A stretch of 64,000 nucleotides of DNA from Lepeophtheirus salmonis (Eukaryota > Arthropoda > Copepoda > Siphonostomatoida > Caligidae), in NCBI RefSeq assembly GCF_016086655.4, contig NC_052144.2, forward strand, positions 31,713,896 through 31,777,895. The letters run 5' to 3'. Positions within the stretch are counted from its first letter, which is position 1. Each line of letters opens with the position of its first letter. A program made the translations under genes and the position numbers. Positions 36,331 through 48,660 of the stretch are shown here, one piece after another. The notes under the pieces were generated by a model. That model saw only the letters and a program-made list of their open reading frames with translations. It was not told the DNA's origin and ran no database searches.

Positions 36331-38239
36331 CATCTTTTGAAAATGTCAAACACCCAAAATATTTCCTACACTAAAAAAGAAAAAATAATAATTACAATTT
36401 ACAACTCTACATATGTATCTAATACAAGTCAACAAAATGAGATATATTCGTGAAAAATCTATCCAAGGTTCCATATCAAACTATGCTTGTGCTTGAATTT
36501 CAATTTATCATCAGGCAAAAACAAATTGAGGTCCGAGAAGAATTTGTGAACTTCTACACATATGTAATATCTGTTACCTATGGAGTCCAAAACATTAGTG
36601 TGTGTCCTTTAAGGTACTGTACTAAACATAGGCTACCCTATTTTCCTGTTTTGTTGGTATCGTTGGATATTGTTACTTTTTCAACATCGAAACTTTTGTA
36701 GAAATATGTTACAAACAAAATAAGTTAGTCTTACATCATTAGTCTCATATATAAATTGAAGTGCCTAGTTTGAAAAATGAGGTAGTAGATATTTTTTTTT
36801 GGCTAAGGATTCTGACCAAAACAGAATTAGAAATCAGGATTCTATCATAAAATAAAAACGTTCAATATATTTATAGTGTTAAACAACATTGGTGATTGAT
36901 TCTTTTTTTTCTAAATTGCCAAAACATTTATTAGTCAACATTTTTGTAAACTTTGTGTTTTACAGAAAACTCAAGGGTATTACATAAAGTTAAATAAGAA
37001 ATACATTTACAAATGACTCAAAGACACCCTAGAACTTTGGCCATAAAATATTTGCTATTCTCAGTGCAGTAGAAAAAACTTTGAAATATAATTAAACGAA
37101 ATAATTTAATAAAGCTATCAAAAGTGAAAATTTACCCAAAAGATAGAAAAAAAACAACTCTCCAAAATCTAATTGATATGAAAAAAAAAATTAGTACTAG
37201 AATTGTACAATATGAAGTCAAAAATTAGTTCGTTCTACAAAATTTGGTATACTCATTATACGTTCCTAATCGTGATTGGAGCTGCAAAAAATATCTTTAT
37301 ATTTCAATGAGTATGAAATAAATTTGGAATGTCAATCAGGGAGTAGCTTATTGGACGTTGATAATATTCTTTATCCTCTCTTAATATGTGTGTTTCATGC
37401 AGCATATCCCTTTTCATCCATTATCTCTCTTTTCTTTCTTCTTTCTTTTTTCATCTCGATCCCCCCTTCCTTTTTTTTGTTGTAAAATGTCCTTGAAACT
37501 TTATAAAACTGATGATAATGTCAAAAAGTAGATTGATTAAATTTAGTAAAATTATTTTCTTGTTCATTTGATTTACATACGAGATAGACAATAATAAAAA
37601 ACGTGTCCTACAGCATAGGTACTTTTCAATTTTCTTTCTTTTGTAACACACAAGTGATTGAACCCCCCAAACAACAGTTTTATGTACAATATCAGATATA
37701 CATATATGTATATTTACCCGTACGTTATGTACACCTACGACATACGTATATATGTACAAATTTTGAAAGGTCTGCTTCCATCAATCATGAGGTTGTATTT
37801 AGATTGAATACCTATATTATCTTTCGTACAAGTTGTTACAAGGAAATTTTACATATTGTAATATTAAAAAATCGATACTTTTAAATGAAAATTTTAGAGT
37901 TTTTATAACAAGGAAAACCATGTAAAAATTGAATGTTCCTTGAATAATCGATACGCATGAGCTATGAAAAAGACCACTCAATAAGAAAATAACAAATAAA
38001 TCCCTTATTAATTGATTATATCTTAGTGATATGATAATACAAGTTAATAAAAAAATTAACTTTTAGATCCCATATCTAAATATTGAAGTATTAAACGCAC
38101 TGATCAAGTCATATTTTTGTATCTATTCAGGTTTTAAAGAGTTTTTAATTTGAATTTTTGAGAAATAAAATAATGTTTAACTATAAACAAACTCATTAGC
38201 TGCACAAAGTTATTTTATTTTTGAAACAAATGTATATGC

Positions 38240-38635
38240 TTTATATGACATCATCAATTTAGATATAAACCTTTGTAAAGCTAACAAAATATATCTTTAA
38301 ATATAGACATCTCTTTTTTTTTATTGTCCACCAACTCTAAATTAAATCACAAGACAGCACAAAGGGTTTGTGGCCATATTTCAATTGCGAGCAGTATTTG
38401 AAAAAACCTCTACAATCTTGCAAAAATTCTTTTTTGACATTCCCTCTTAAAGAAGGTTTGAGAATCTTCTTTCTTTGTGTTTCCTGCTCTTCCATAATTC
38501 ATAATAGAAATGCATGTCTTAAAGTAAATATATAGGACAAAGTTTTGAATTTACATACAAGTAATGTTTTACCCTTCATGACTTATAGAAACAGGAAAAA
38601 ATTACTCTCAAATATTTTGTACTTAACGCTTACGC
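38240..38635 (-). repeat. Right member of the ~400-bp inverted repeat pair
   Basis: This is the reverse-complement partner of 34625-35000. The inner edges both run into 'catttcaaa.ataaa'-like sequence before diverging, and the outer edges diverge sharply near 34620 and 38640. No open frame is shared between the two members. Confidence 0.7.
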
Positions 38636-39139
38636 TCAAACAACATTTGCTTTAGTTTTTGATTAATTATTAATTAATTACCATTTAAAATGTGCACCAT
38701 TTAGAAAGTTAGAAAAGTTTAGAAAGTATGCACAGTCATTTATCTAATAAACTATTAGATAAAGTGAAACTTTCCAAATTCCTTAAGATGATGATGACAC
38801 CTTTAAAAAAATATATTCATTTATTTAAGCATTGTGTAAGCATTTTTGGAACTACATATTGTGTTCTGTCCACACAAAAACCAGTTAAAATAAATTTTCT
38901 CGAAATGTAGTATAGATTACGTTTGTATTCTACTACATATTATCGTTAATTTTTATCAATAAATTGCTATAAATTGTGAAAAAATTATTTTCACAATGAA
39001 AAAGTTAGAAATTCATAGAGTGTATTTGAAGGGGCATATTGGGCGCAAATAAAGTCTGATAGGTCAAATAAAGGTCTTAAACTATAGAAAACATCCTTGG
39101 ATATCTCAAATCGACTCAAAATTCATAACATTGTCTAAT

Positions 39140-39570
39140 AAAATCACACTTTTTTTTTATGCCAGAGAACAACATATATTCACTTTAGTAGATTTTGATC
39201 TCCTGATTCCAAATTTGGGCGTATGTTTTCTCTCTTAGCCCAGCAGCTTTCAAAAAAGACCATAAATTTTTGCTATTTTTAAAGTTCAAAGCTATTTTAA
39301 GCCCTTGGTATTGAAGATAGGGATAAATTAAGGTAATATATTTTAAAACCAAATGTTAAAAATTCTAAAACCATTTTTAAAATGTCTGCATTATGCATAT
39401 AGCTCAAGTTATCAATGTTTAAAATAGAGAAATACATGACCTTTTGCTTAAGGCCATAAAAGTATAAGTGAAAAAATAATGGCATATTTGGAATCAGAAG
39501 ATCAAATTCTACTAAACTGAGCATATGCTGTTCTTGATTTTTTTTTTGCTCTTGAACAGTGTAATTCACC
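39140..39570. mobile_element. ~430-bp foldback (long hairpin) element
   Basis: The left arm ('gagaacaacatatattcact', 'ttagtagattttgatctcct', 'gattccaaat') is an imperfect reverse complement of the right arm at 39482-39570 ('atttggaatcagaagatcaa', 'attctactaaactgagcata'). A loop of about 260 bp separates them. The outer edge of the right arm reads 'ttacactgttcaagagcaaa' on the minus strand, matching the edge of the partial copy at 33770. It has no coding capacity and behaves like a MITE or foldback element. Confidence 0.6.
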
Positions 39571-40319
39571 GAATTGGAACACTAAAATGATGTAAAAATG
39601 GCCATTTTCCTTTTCTTGATTTTGTGTTTAGGATTGATATAGTATTACATCAAGACTTATTTGAAGGACATAATTTGGAAAAACTCTGTTTGATTTTAGT
39701 ATTATTAAGAAAGCAAAAGAATTCGTAAAAAGAAAAGTGTATGGAAAAATATTGGTAAAGTGGATATTTTGGAAATACGTCCAAAAGGTTCATGTATTGA
39801 TGGCTCCCTTCTGTATAAACATTTCTTTGCCTTTATCACAAAACCTCATCTTTTTTTATATAAAGCAGACAATTATCTCTAAGAAGGTCATAATATAGAA
39901 ATTACCTAATAAAACAAGGTGAATAAAACTTATATATGGTAGTGGTAGTAAAATACTTCAAAACTGAATTCAGATGTAGCTATGATTACACAATATTTGA
40001 AATTAATGCAACAAAAGGTATTGAAAATATTATTTTTTGTAATGTTGATCTTCTTATTAAAAACATTCTTCTTTTAACATTTTATTTTTTTATAGGTTGT
40101 TGCAATAATTTATTACTTTTTAGCGAATTTGCAAATTCAATTTCTCTATTATAGTACTGCAGATACATATAAATTGATGAATATCCATATGTGTGTGTAC
40201 ATAGATACAACAATTCAATTTGCTTTATACCTATTATGTATGTTCGTAAATATGAATAAATATTTAAGCAACATGATTTGATCCCTTTATAAAATTTCAT
40301 TATATGAAATTACTATGTC

Positions 40320-40560
40320 TTTTGTAATATAATACATAACTTGAAGAATGTTGGGCGCAAAAGCAGCTTCATTTTTGTTACAAGTTACTATTAAAGGAAG
40401 CAAATAAACACAAATAACAGTTCGTACTTAATTAAGACATACCTATATATGTAGCTATAATTTATTTCGTTGTCGATTCTCAACTCTATTACAAACTCCT
40501 TTACAAATATTGAGCGTTACTCTCCGTCTTTCATAATCAGAATAAAATATAGTATTATAC
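40320..40560 (+). repeat. Dispersed repeat family A, diverged copy
   Basis: Recognisable by 'acttgaagaatgttgggcgc', 'gttacaagttactattaaag', 'tctattacaaactcctttac' and 'gcgttactctccgtctttca'. The centre is diverged. Confidence 0.45.
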
Positions 40561-41302
40561 ATGGATGTGCTTTCTTCAAGAATTAAAGAATAATTATAAC
40601 ATATTAGGACTATCAAAAATAACTGCTCAAATGGTTAATTACTAATAATATTGCACGTGAGAAATTGCTTACAATTTTTAACTCTACGAATGAAATAATA
40701 TGGGAAGTGGCGTTGGTGATATTTTGCATACACCTAATAGTAATAATATAAGAAATTAGTTAATGTCATTTATTGGCAGTTGAAAGAAGCTTTTCTTTGA
40801 CTCATTTCAGATATGAAATGGGTATACAAAATTATTCCTTCTTTGAGACCATTTTTAACTACTAAGAATAAAGTATAGATATCTGCATATCAACTGAAAA
40901 GTACTGTAAGTTGATGATATTAACTCAATTGCAATGCTAATTCCTACCAGGGTAAAATACACAACGGTAATTAGAGGGGTATATAAATGCAATAACTATT
41001 ACTAGTATCCAAATATTTCTATACATATAGTATGTACTCTTATATAGTGCATTGTTCTTTAAAAGAATAAAAGAAAAATTATTCAAACTAAAGAAAATTT
41101 CTTAACGTAAGTTTTTACAATAATTCCTTGAGCCTTCTACACCTATTGAGACATAATACTCGTATATGCTGGTATATATATGTGTATATAACATAGTATA
41201 TTATGTACTTTTAAGCTTCTCGCAAACAAAATACATGAGGTACATAAAATCAAAACGTGATACGTGTTTTGAATTGCTAAGTGTGTTTTCTTTTATACAC
41301 AG

Positions 41303-41388
41303 GGGAATGAAAACCCTGAGACACGTCAAATACCATTGACATTTGATGTTACAAAAAATAGAAATATACGAAACTATACAACAACCAG
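41303..41388 (+). CDS. Candidate internal exon, unknown product
   Basis: A strong acceptor ('gtgttttcttttatacacag' ending at 41302) is followed by a frame reading 'GNENPETRQIPLTFDV' then 'TKNRNIRNYTTT', open through the candidate donor 'ccag|gttttttt' at 41389. If unspliced, the frame closes a few codons later at TGA. The donor is poor, but the acceptor and the composition are better than in the surrounding DNA. I do not recognise the protein. It would be on the opposite strand from the neuroligin exon, so it would belong to a different gene. Confidence 0.28.
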
Positions 41389-41864
41389 GTTTTTTTGAAG
41401 AAGAAAAAAATGAATATTACAATGTAATTTTATACAATAAATAGACTGCATTTCCTTTCTAATTCGAATCAAAATATTTCCTGCAAAAAAATAACGAGAA
41501 GGCAGACTCAGTAGAGCGCTAACCTCCGCCTAAAATTATGTTCTATAGAAATAAACATTCAATTTTACTGTATCTTATTATTCAAGACCTTTTTGGGTGA
41601 CCTTGACCTTATGTTGTATAAGAAGTACCTTTGTTATACCTAGAAAGTGACACTAATTTGAATTATGTATCTAAATATACTTCAAAGTTATGGTCGGTCT
41701 TGTATTTTGATACTTTTGTGTGATCGTTGCCTTTGCCTTTACATCTCAAAATGTAATGGTCTCTCACTATCAACAATCTTCCTAAATTGACTTACCAAAA
41801 TCAGTATTTAACTGATTCCGTAATACTGCTTACAAACAAACTGATTGCAGACAAAATATTGGTG

Positions 41865-42055
41865 TAATGTCATTATAATGGTAAAAATATCGTGTACATT
41901 ATCATTGTGGGACAAAATTGTTATGGCTAATATCATTGCAAAGCAATTACATCGTGAGTAATTTTATTACAAAAAATTATATTGTGTGCAACTCCGTTGC
42001 AATTTTGCTCTTATTCGAACAATAAAAACTATTAAATTATATATGAAAGACCCCA
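41865..42055. repeat. Left arm of a possible foldback structure with short internal repeats
   Basis: This is a run of related short blocks such as 'attatcattgtgggacaaaa', 'aatatcattgcaaagcaatt' and 'acatcgtgagtaattttatt'. Similar blocks in reverse orientation occur at 42950-43090 (reverse complement: 'tggtaaaatgattgtggtaa', 'gcaagatattcttatcgtgt', 'gtaatttcgcagg'). They flank the second dimeric-repeat locus on both sides. Similarity between arms is patchy. Confidence 0.4.
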
Positions 42056-42069
42056 TTTGATATCCCCAG

Positions 42070-42940
42070 GTCACAGATGGCACATATGAAGTGCTGGGCC
42101 CCAAAGCAGATGCCCAATACTTAGAAACGCAGCGGCTGTAGATATTAACAGTCGCTGCGTTTCTAAGCATCAATGACCCATTTTATTATGCTGTGATACA
42201 TCCCTGGCCCACGGGTTGTGCACCATCTACTTCTGCACAAGTAATTTGAATTTTTTTTATGTGATGTAAGGGTTTTTAAAAATTTATATATTTAGAAGTA
42301 TAATAGGTATATACTATACCTGTACTCGTTATTCTTTATCAAAGTAATGAAGTATAATACATATACGATTTTATACGGTGGATAGTGCAGAAACTGTGGA
42401 ATAGGAGGTATTATAGTTTTTAAGTAAAGTTCTTAATGCTTAGAAACGCATTAGTGGTATAGTTTAAACTGGCTTTTTACCCAGCACTTCACCTGTACAA
42501 CTTTAAAGCCAGTCTGTTTTTTGAAAAATAAAAGGGTTCCTTGATGCTCATGAATGCGGTGATTGAATAATTTAATCTGCCTCAGAGGCGGAGTAGGTAT
42601 ATTATAGTATATTAGTAGGGTTCCTTGGTGCTTACAATTGCAGCATCAGTTGTGTTTAACTGCCTTGGGGACCAGTACTTCACATGTACAACCTGAGGAC
42701 CGAGTGTATTTTTGGGATATAAGGAGGGCTTCTTGATCCTTAGAAAAGAAGTAGGGATAAATTTAACATAACTCAGGTCCCAGTAGCTCGCCTGCACAAC
42801 CTGTGGGCCGGAGCGTTTTAAATTATATTAGATGGGGGTCTTTCGAGCCCAAAAACGTGGCGTCAGTAGAGTTTCAATAGTATTTTAGCCGGAGTGTGTG
42901 TATTTTAGGTTACTATGAGGGTTCTTGAGTCTTGAGTATA
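42070..42940 (-). repeat. Dimeric tandem repeat, second locus, with an inverted junction
   Basis: Units of the repeat seen at 840-1525 recur here. From about 42430 to 42940 they run on the minus strand: anchors 'gggttccttgatgctcatga' at 42534, 'gggttccttggtgcttac' at 42618, then related strings near 42724, 42834 and 42917. Adjacent blocks read 'cacttcacctgtacaac' and 'cgcctgcacaacctgtgggc'. The short left part (42080-42235, with 'cccacgggttgtgcacc') is on the plus strand. The array is thus inverted upon itself, with the turn near 42120-42167 and an AT-rich insert at 42240-42430. Confidence 0.65.
42120..42167. repeat. Near-perfect 20-bp hairpin at the array turning point
   Basis: The arm 'cttagaaacgcagcggctgt' (42120-42139), an 8-nt loop (42140-42147), and the arm 'acagtcgctgcgtttctaag' (42148-42167) pair at 19 of 20 positions plus one G-T. 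The arm sequence is the unit-boundary block of the tandem repeat, so two units meet head to head here. Confidence 0.75.
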
Positions 42941-43099
42941 ATATAAATTCCTGCGAAATTACACACGATAAGAATATCTTGCAATACAATTACATACTTA
43001 AAATCATAGTTCTTATAATTATTTTGGTTCGAAATGATTTTGTCCGAAACCTTTTTACCACAATCATTTTACCAGATACACCGAAAATGGAACCAAAAA

Positions 43100-46000
43100 T
43101 CTAAATGTATACTAAATTTGATGAAGTCATGAGTTGTAAAGGTGATAAATTACTTATTCCTGGAAGATTTGATTTGGAATTACTAAATCAAGGCCCTAAG
43201 GTTTGTTCTGCAGTGTTTAAAGTATTTATTTCTGTTTTCTATATTCTTATAGTATTTATTAGTTTAGATAGGTATAGAAATGTATGTCTGTTTTCCCCCT
43301 TCTTATGTGTTTGCATAGTAATCCATGGTGAATGTTATGTACGTATTCAGAAACCTACATAAAATATAAATTTAGATCAATTTCGTTATTGAATAGTAAA
43401 TATACATAAATTCAATATAAAAGTACGACTTGAATGTAGATATATACATATCAGGTGTTTGTTTTTTTCCTTTTGTTGAAAGATATATCAATAAGAAAAA
43501 CACAAAAAGTGGAGTTTTGTACAACTGTAGAATGAAAAGACTTTGAATAGAAAATTATGATATTGATACCTTGAGAATGAATAAGAAAAACGACCAGAGG
43601 AAAGGAAGAAAAAAATGATTTCTTTTTCTTTTAATGATCATGAGGAATAAAATCTATATTTGTAGTCTATTTCAAATTGGTATAAAAAATTGGCATTAAA
43701 ATCTTTAGAAATGTCAGGTTTTCAAAATGAAAATGTGCTTCTTTTTTTTTTGTAAAAGAGGAAGAAAACAAGGAGTCGTATTATCTAACTCTGTCCAATC
43801 TATCAAATTGAGGAAGGACACACTTTTTCGACTTCAAAATAGACATAAAACAGAAGCAAGCAACACGAAGTGATAGTCTATTCCCAATATTGTATATACA
43901 CAATTAAAGTGAAAAAGCCTACAGTTGTAGGCTCAATTTTAAATATAACTTTAAGTTTTATATACATTTTATTGGATAGTTTATTTTAAAATTGACGAAT
44001 TTAATGAGTTAATTTTAAACTCACAAAAGTGGGACCCAAAGCTTTTAGTGAGGATAAAAATACGTTGAAAAGAATGCAAGTAACATACGGTACATGTTAT
44101 ATACGATAAATATTATTTTTCCGGTTTTCTTCCATTAAAATGGTAAACCTTTGCTATTTGATACGCTCATTTAGAGAAAAATATGAAGACATTTTTTGTT
44201 GGTCTTATCCATTAGTAAGAACTACAAAAAAAATCTCATGTTCACTACATTTATTAAGGATTGACACAATAATGAATTCAATTTAATCTGTTACTGAGTA
44301 ATTTCTTACAATTCCACTTTTTTATAAATTCTTCTGACGTAACTTATTTGTTTGTTTTATATATATGTATATGTTCATAAACTTGAATACAAAATAAAAA
44401 AATATTCTAAAATAAATTTTTTTATGTAATAAAAGGTAAATGGGCGTTTCTATGTAAAGTTATATTAAATATTAACAAAGTGTGTTGTTAAACTAATACA
44501 AAAAATCATTAATCTATTATTAATTGTTTTTAAAGTTATCTTTGGAAAGTGATCATCTGTAAAGTCCATTAGTTAGTAAAAACTCTTTTTCAAAACTCTC
44601 AGAAAAGTATTTCTTTATAACCTTAAAATAAGAAATGTGAAATTATTTTCAAACTTGGGCTTAAAGAAGTAAGTCTCTAACACACCAAAAAACTTAGAAT
44701 AACTCCATTATTTGAACATAAATATAAAAAAGAATTACAAATTCTATGAATAATCTTCAAATATTTAACTTTGTAAGCAATAAATGTAATACTCCTAAAA
44801 GAAGAATTTTGTTTAAGCCGAAATATATAAGTTAAACATCATTAAAAAAAGATTCAAGTCATATTTTTTTAAATTTTGTAATATTTGACTTTCCATTATG
44901 AAGAAAAAGATAAATAGTAAAGGCTACATATTTTTTAATTAATCATATACTTAAATTCTACAAATATTTAATAAAATATTTACATAATATGATATTGCAA
45001 AGATTGTTAAATGAAAAAAAGTTCTGATATCAAATGTTTGAAAACTGGGAAAAATATTTTACTTCTTTAGTTTTAAAATAAAAATCTAATGCCTCAACTT
45101 TAGTTTTAATAAAATGTCCTTCATTTAAAACTTATATAATGATACAAAAAGTAGCCAAATTGATCGTCTCAACAAAAAAATGATAAATTATATAGACTCT
45201 TTTTAAAAGACTATATTGGAGCGAATTATAGGTATTTTAAATCAAATAGAGAATCTAACCTATAGCTTAAAATCAATCCTGAGTATCCAGACTTACCCTA
45301 TAAATTGAAATGCAATGCCTATAATTGACTCAAATATGTCTATCAAATATTGTAAATGAAGTAAAGAGGATAAATTGGGATTTTCTTGATTTTTGCGTAT
45401 TTATGCTGAGTAACACAAATTATATAAATTAATTATTGGCAAACCTTTTTTATGGAATATTAAAATATTATATTTTTATTGTATGTGTAACGACAATAAA
45501 TTTCAAGTTTTTATTCTATTCAATAATTCAAATGCAAAAAAAAAGAAAAGAAAGATGAATTGTTTTACATATGATACTTATAATTTTGTTGTGCAATCAA
45601 ATTTTTGTCATAAAGTGTCAATTTATTTACCAAAAGAATAAAGGAAACACTCAAAGTATACGTATGTAGGTAATGAAACATATTTTTTTTTTAAATTTCA
45701 ATCCCATTTGGATATATTTATATCCATGTGTTTTAAGTAATCTAAATATGGTAAATATAGTCTTGTTAACTTATATTTATTTCAAATCCTTACAATTTTC
45801 AAATGACACGCCAAAAAAATATCCTAACAAAAAACATTTTATATACAGAAGTATGCCACATTGTGTTTATTTGAAAAAAAAAAGCAAAAAATGAATAAAA
45901 AAAGCAATTTAATAAATGTGACTCATTAGGGTTTGGAGTCATATGGGATCAAGTTATGAAGGATATATTGAATCTTTGGAATATATTTATAAATATATAT

Positions 46001-48300
46001 GAGTAGAATATTAAAAAAATTAAAGAACAAATGTGTACCTTTTCCTCTAAAATATTTAAAAAAATATTAGTTTTAGTTTTTTATCTATTTTGACAAAATT
46101 AATTTTGAGTTTGTTTTGTTAAAGTTATATCAAAAAGTTTTTACAAATAAGAGACTATTTTTATATTGAACCTGTAAATAATAACAGTATACATAACAAC
46201 AAATGATGTTTTTAAAAGGCAATGAATGGTTTTTTTTCTTTTTTTTTGTGTTGTTTAAAAAAGTATAATAATAAATAGAATGGAATGAAGATAAACAAAG
46301 GGTGACAAATGACCAAGAAAAAAAAAACTTAGCAAGACATCTTAAAAAGAACATTAATAAATACATGGATATTATTCCCTAAAGAATTATTGACAAATTA
46401 TCAGCTAATGTATCTTATGTTTTTTTTTCTTTTCTATTTTTGTTAACATATATAATTTTTATTGCTACGGCTTTCTAATTTATTTTTATTATATGGGTCA
46501 AGCTATCTTTTTTTTAATGATATGTAAATGTATCCGTTAAATATAGGCATATAGATTAGAAAAAAGATATCCATACAAATTTATATGCTTGTAGTTTTAA
46601 TTTTCTACCAATTAGTTGATTAGCATAATCTCTCGCTTTTTAACCTTTTGTTAGTGAACTGGGATATTATACACACCAAGATTTATAAAAACTCCTCATA
46701 TTCCTGTAAATCTACATATTATCCCCAATACTTTCAGTATACTCCTGAAACATTCAATCTGATTTTAGGCAATTTTTTATTTATCTTGATAGAGCCTCTA
46801 TAGGATTTACTATTTTGTTTAAAAGTAGTTCCTTTTTGATCTATCGGATTTTTTTTTTCAATTTGAGAACTGAGATGAACAACAGTAGTCACAAAAATGG
46901 GATGTCATCTTATATAATAAACACAATCTCATCAAAACTAATAGCAACTAATTTGATTCCCAAAATGCACATTAAATAATGAAAATTTAATATAACTTTT
47001 TATCAAAATAATTTGAATTACAAATAAAATATTGTTGCAATGTGTTTAAGATTATTTTTGACGTTTTAACCGATACATACAAATGCAAAATAAATTAAAA
47101 AATTATAAAAAGTTAAAATAAGGTATTGATTAAAATCGTAGAACTGTTTTGGGTTTTTTTTACTCTGATCACTAACCATGTTATAAATTAAAGGTTCACG
47201 AAGGGAGGTTTAAAAGAAATTATAAAATAAAATTAATTGTTTTGTAAAATTACTATCATTTTGTACAAGTTATAAATAAATAAGTTAAGATGAGTGATAA
47301 CTCAATTTGAAAAATTATTCATTCTTATATTACATTTCAAGCTATAACTATAAGAAAATAACGTACATGCAGAGGTAAACCCATGCAATATATCTATAAA
47401 ATTGTATTTAAGTAATTTAAATTATTGCCTTCGAGTGAAATGTTATGGAAGAGTAGTTGTTTCTAAGGAAAAATGTCTATTCGAAGCTTTGTAAAGTACA
47501 TAATCCTAAATTGAACTGTAATTTTAGAAATATAACATTTCATTTTTTATTTACGACTATTATTATGATAAGCATATTTCATGTAGATTATAAAATAATG
47601 CTAGTTAAAATAAATTTTAGATGAAATTTCATATTTAAAATCATTTTTCATTGTTTTATATTTTTAATTTAAAACGATGTATTTGAGATATAATCTTAGA
47701 ATGAAATAATGTATAAAGTACTTTCTTTAGATAAAGGACAATTTACAAAATTGCAAATCATTGTTTTATATGATTCAGCAAAACAAAACTTTGATAAAAA
47801 GTTTCTCCACATAAACATTTTAACTTATATTAAAAATTCATATAAATTGTAATTCATATGGGATTGATTATAAATCGAGAATCAGGTAATTCATTAAGTA
47901 TCATTTATATTGAAGCTATATATAAAAAATACTAGTCCACAAATGTTTGTCTTTTAACTAAGATGATAAATCCCTTATTTAATTAACTTCAAGAAATGTG
48001 AAAACGACGCAAAAATCTCTTTTTTTGTCCCCTACAGAGTATAACATATTGTTTGGAATTAAGTGTTTGACACAGTTGATAAACCAAAGTGTCCTTGAGA
48101 TATTAAGTAATTATTATTGTTGATGATACGATTGTTGTTATTTTTGCATATATATTTTTGTTAATAGTTTCTCCTTTCTTACTAGAAGCACGAGTTGTAT
48201 ATAACATACATTATACAGTATATAGCAGCGAAATAAGGCGCTTTTGATCCATCTGTTTTTAAGATTTACTCGAAAATAAAATCGAGTATTAGTTACAAGC
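43100..48300. other. 5-kb AT-rich stretch without recognisable genes
   Basis: A plus-strand frame at 43105-43362 starts with 'MYTKFDEVMSCKGDKLLIPG' and then becomes hydrophobic and low in complexity. It has an ATG but no recognised domain. The remainder is short frames, A/T homopolymers and TA-rich tracts. I see no transposon remnant, the largest such gap in the window. Confidence 0.45.
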
Positions 48301-48382
48301 ATTGAGAGTATATTTAACTTATGATCCTGAACTGCCTGTAGGGCCCGTAAACTAGAGCCCACTTTGTATTCTTGCATTTCAG

Positions 48383-48589
48383 GACAATGGAATTTATGAG
48401 GAACTTCTTCGTGGTGTGAAGACCTTTGGACAACGAGTTGTAGCAGTAGTCCTGTTGCCAATTATTAGTCGTATTGAATGTGTTGCAGGAGGCAGAGTTC
48501 TGTTGACAGACCTATGGACTAGCATTGCTAATATTTCGATCGTTTTTCACCAAAGTCATCAAAATAGCACTCCTGTGTTGTACCTTTGA
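48383..48589 (+). CDS. Candidate exon or old element frame, unknown product
   Basis: Following an acceptor-like 'tattcttgcatttcag' (ending 48382), 68 codons stay open to a TGA at 48587-48589. The frame begins 'DNGIYEELLRGVKTFGQRVV' then 'AVVLLPIISRIECVAGGRVL'. The residue mix is protein-like and the base composition is less AT-rich than the flanks. On the other strand a 107-codon frame overlaps, so the strand is uncertain. It ends about 70 bp before the mariner derivative at 48661. I do not recognise a family. Confidence 0.22.
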   Translation, partial: DNGIYEELLRGVKTFGQRVVAVVLLPIISRIECVAGGRVLLTDLWTSIANISIVFHQSHQNSTPVLYL

Positions 48590-48660
48590 AAATATAATTC
48601 GATTGAAATCGTCTATGTTTGACACCATTGCTGTATTTTGGGTACTAAGTGAAATGCTAA

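Noticed and set aside
41505..41540. 'ggcagactcagtagagcgc' as a tRNA-like A box
   Set aside because: Two mismatches to the A-box consensus and no B box at the right distance.
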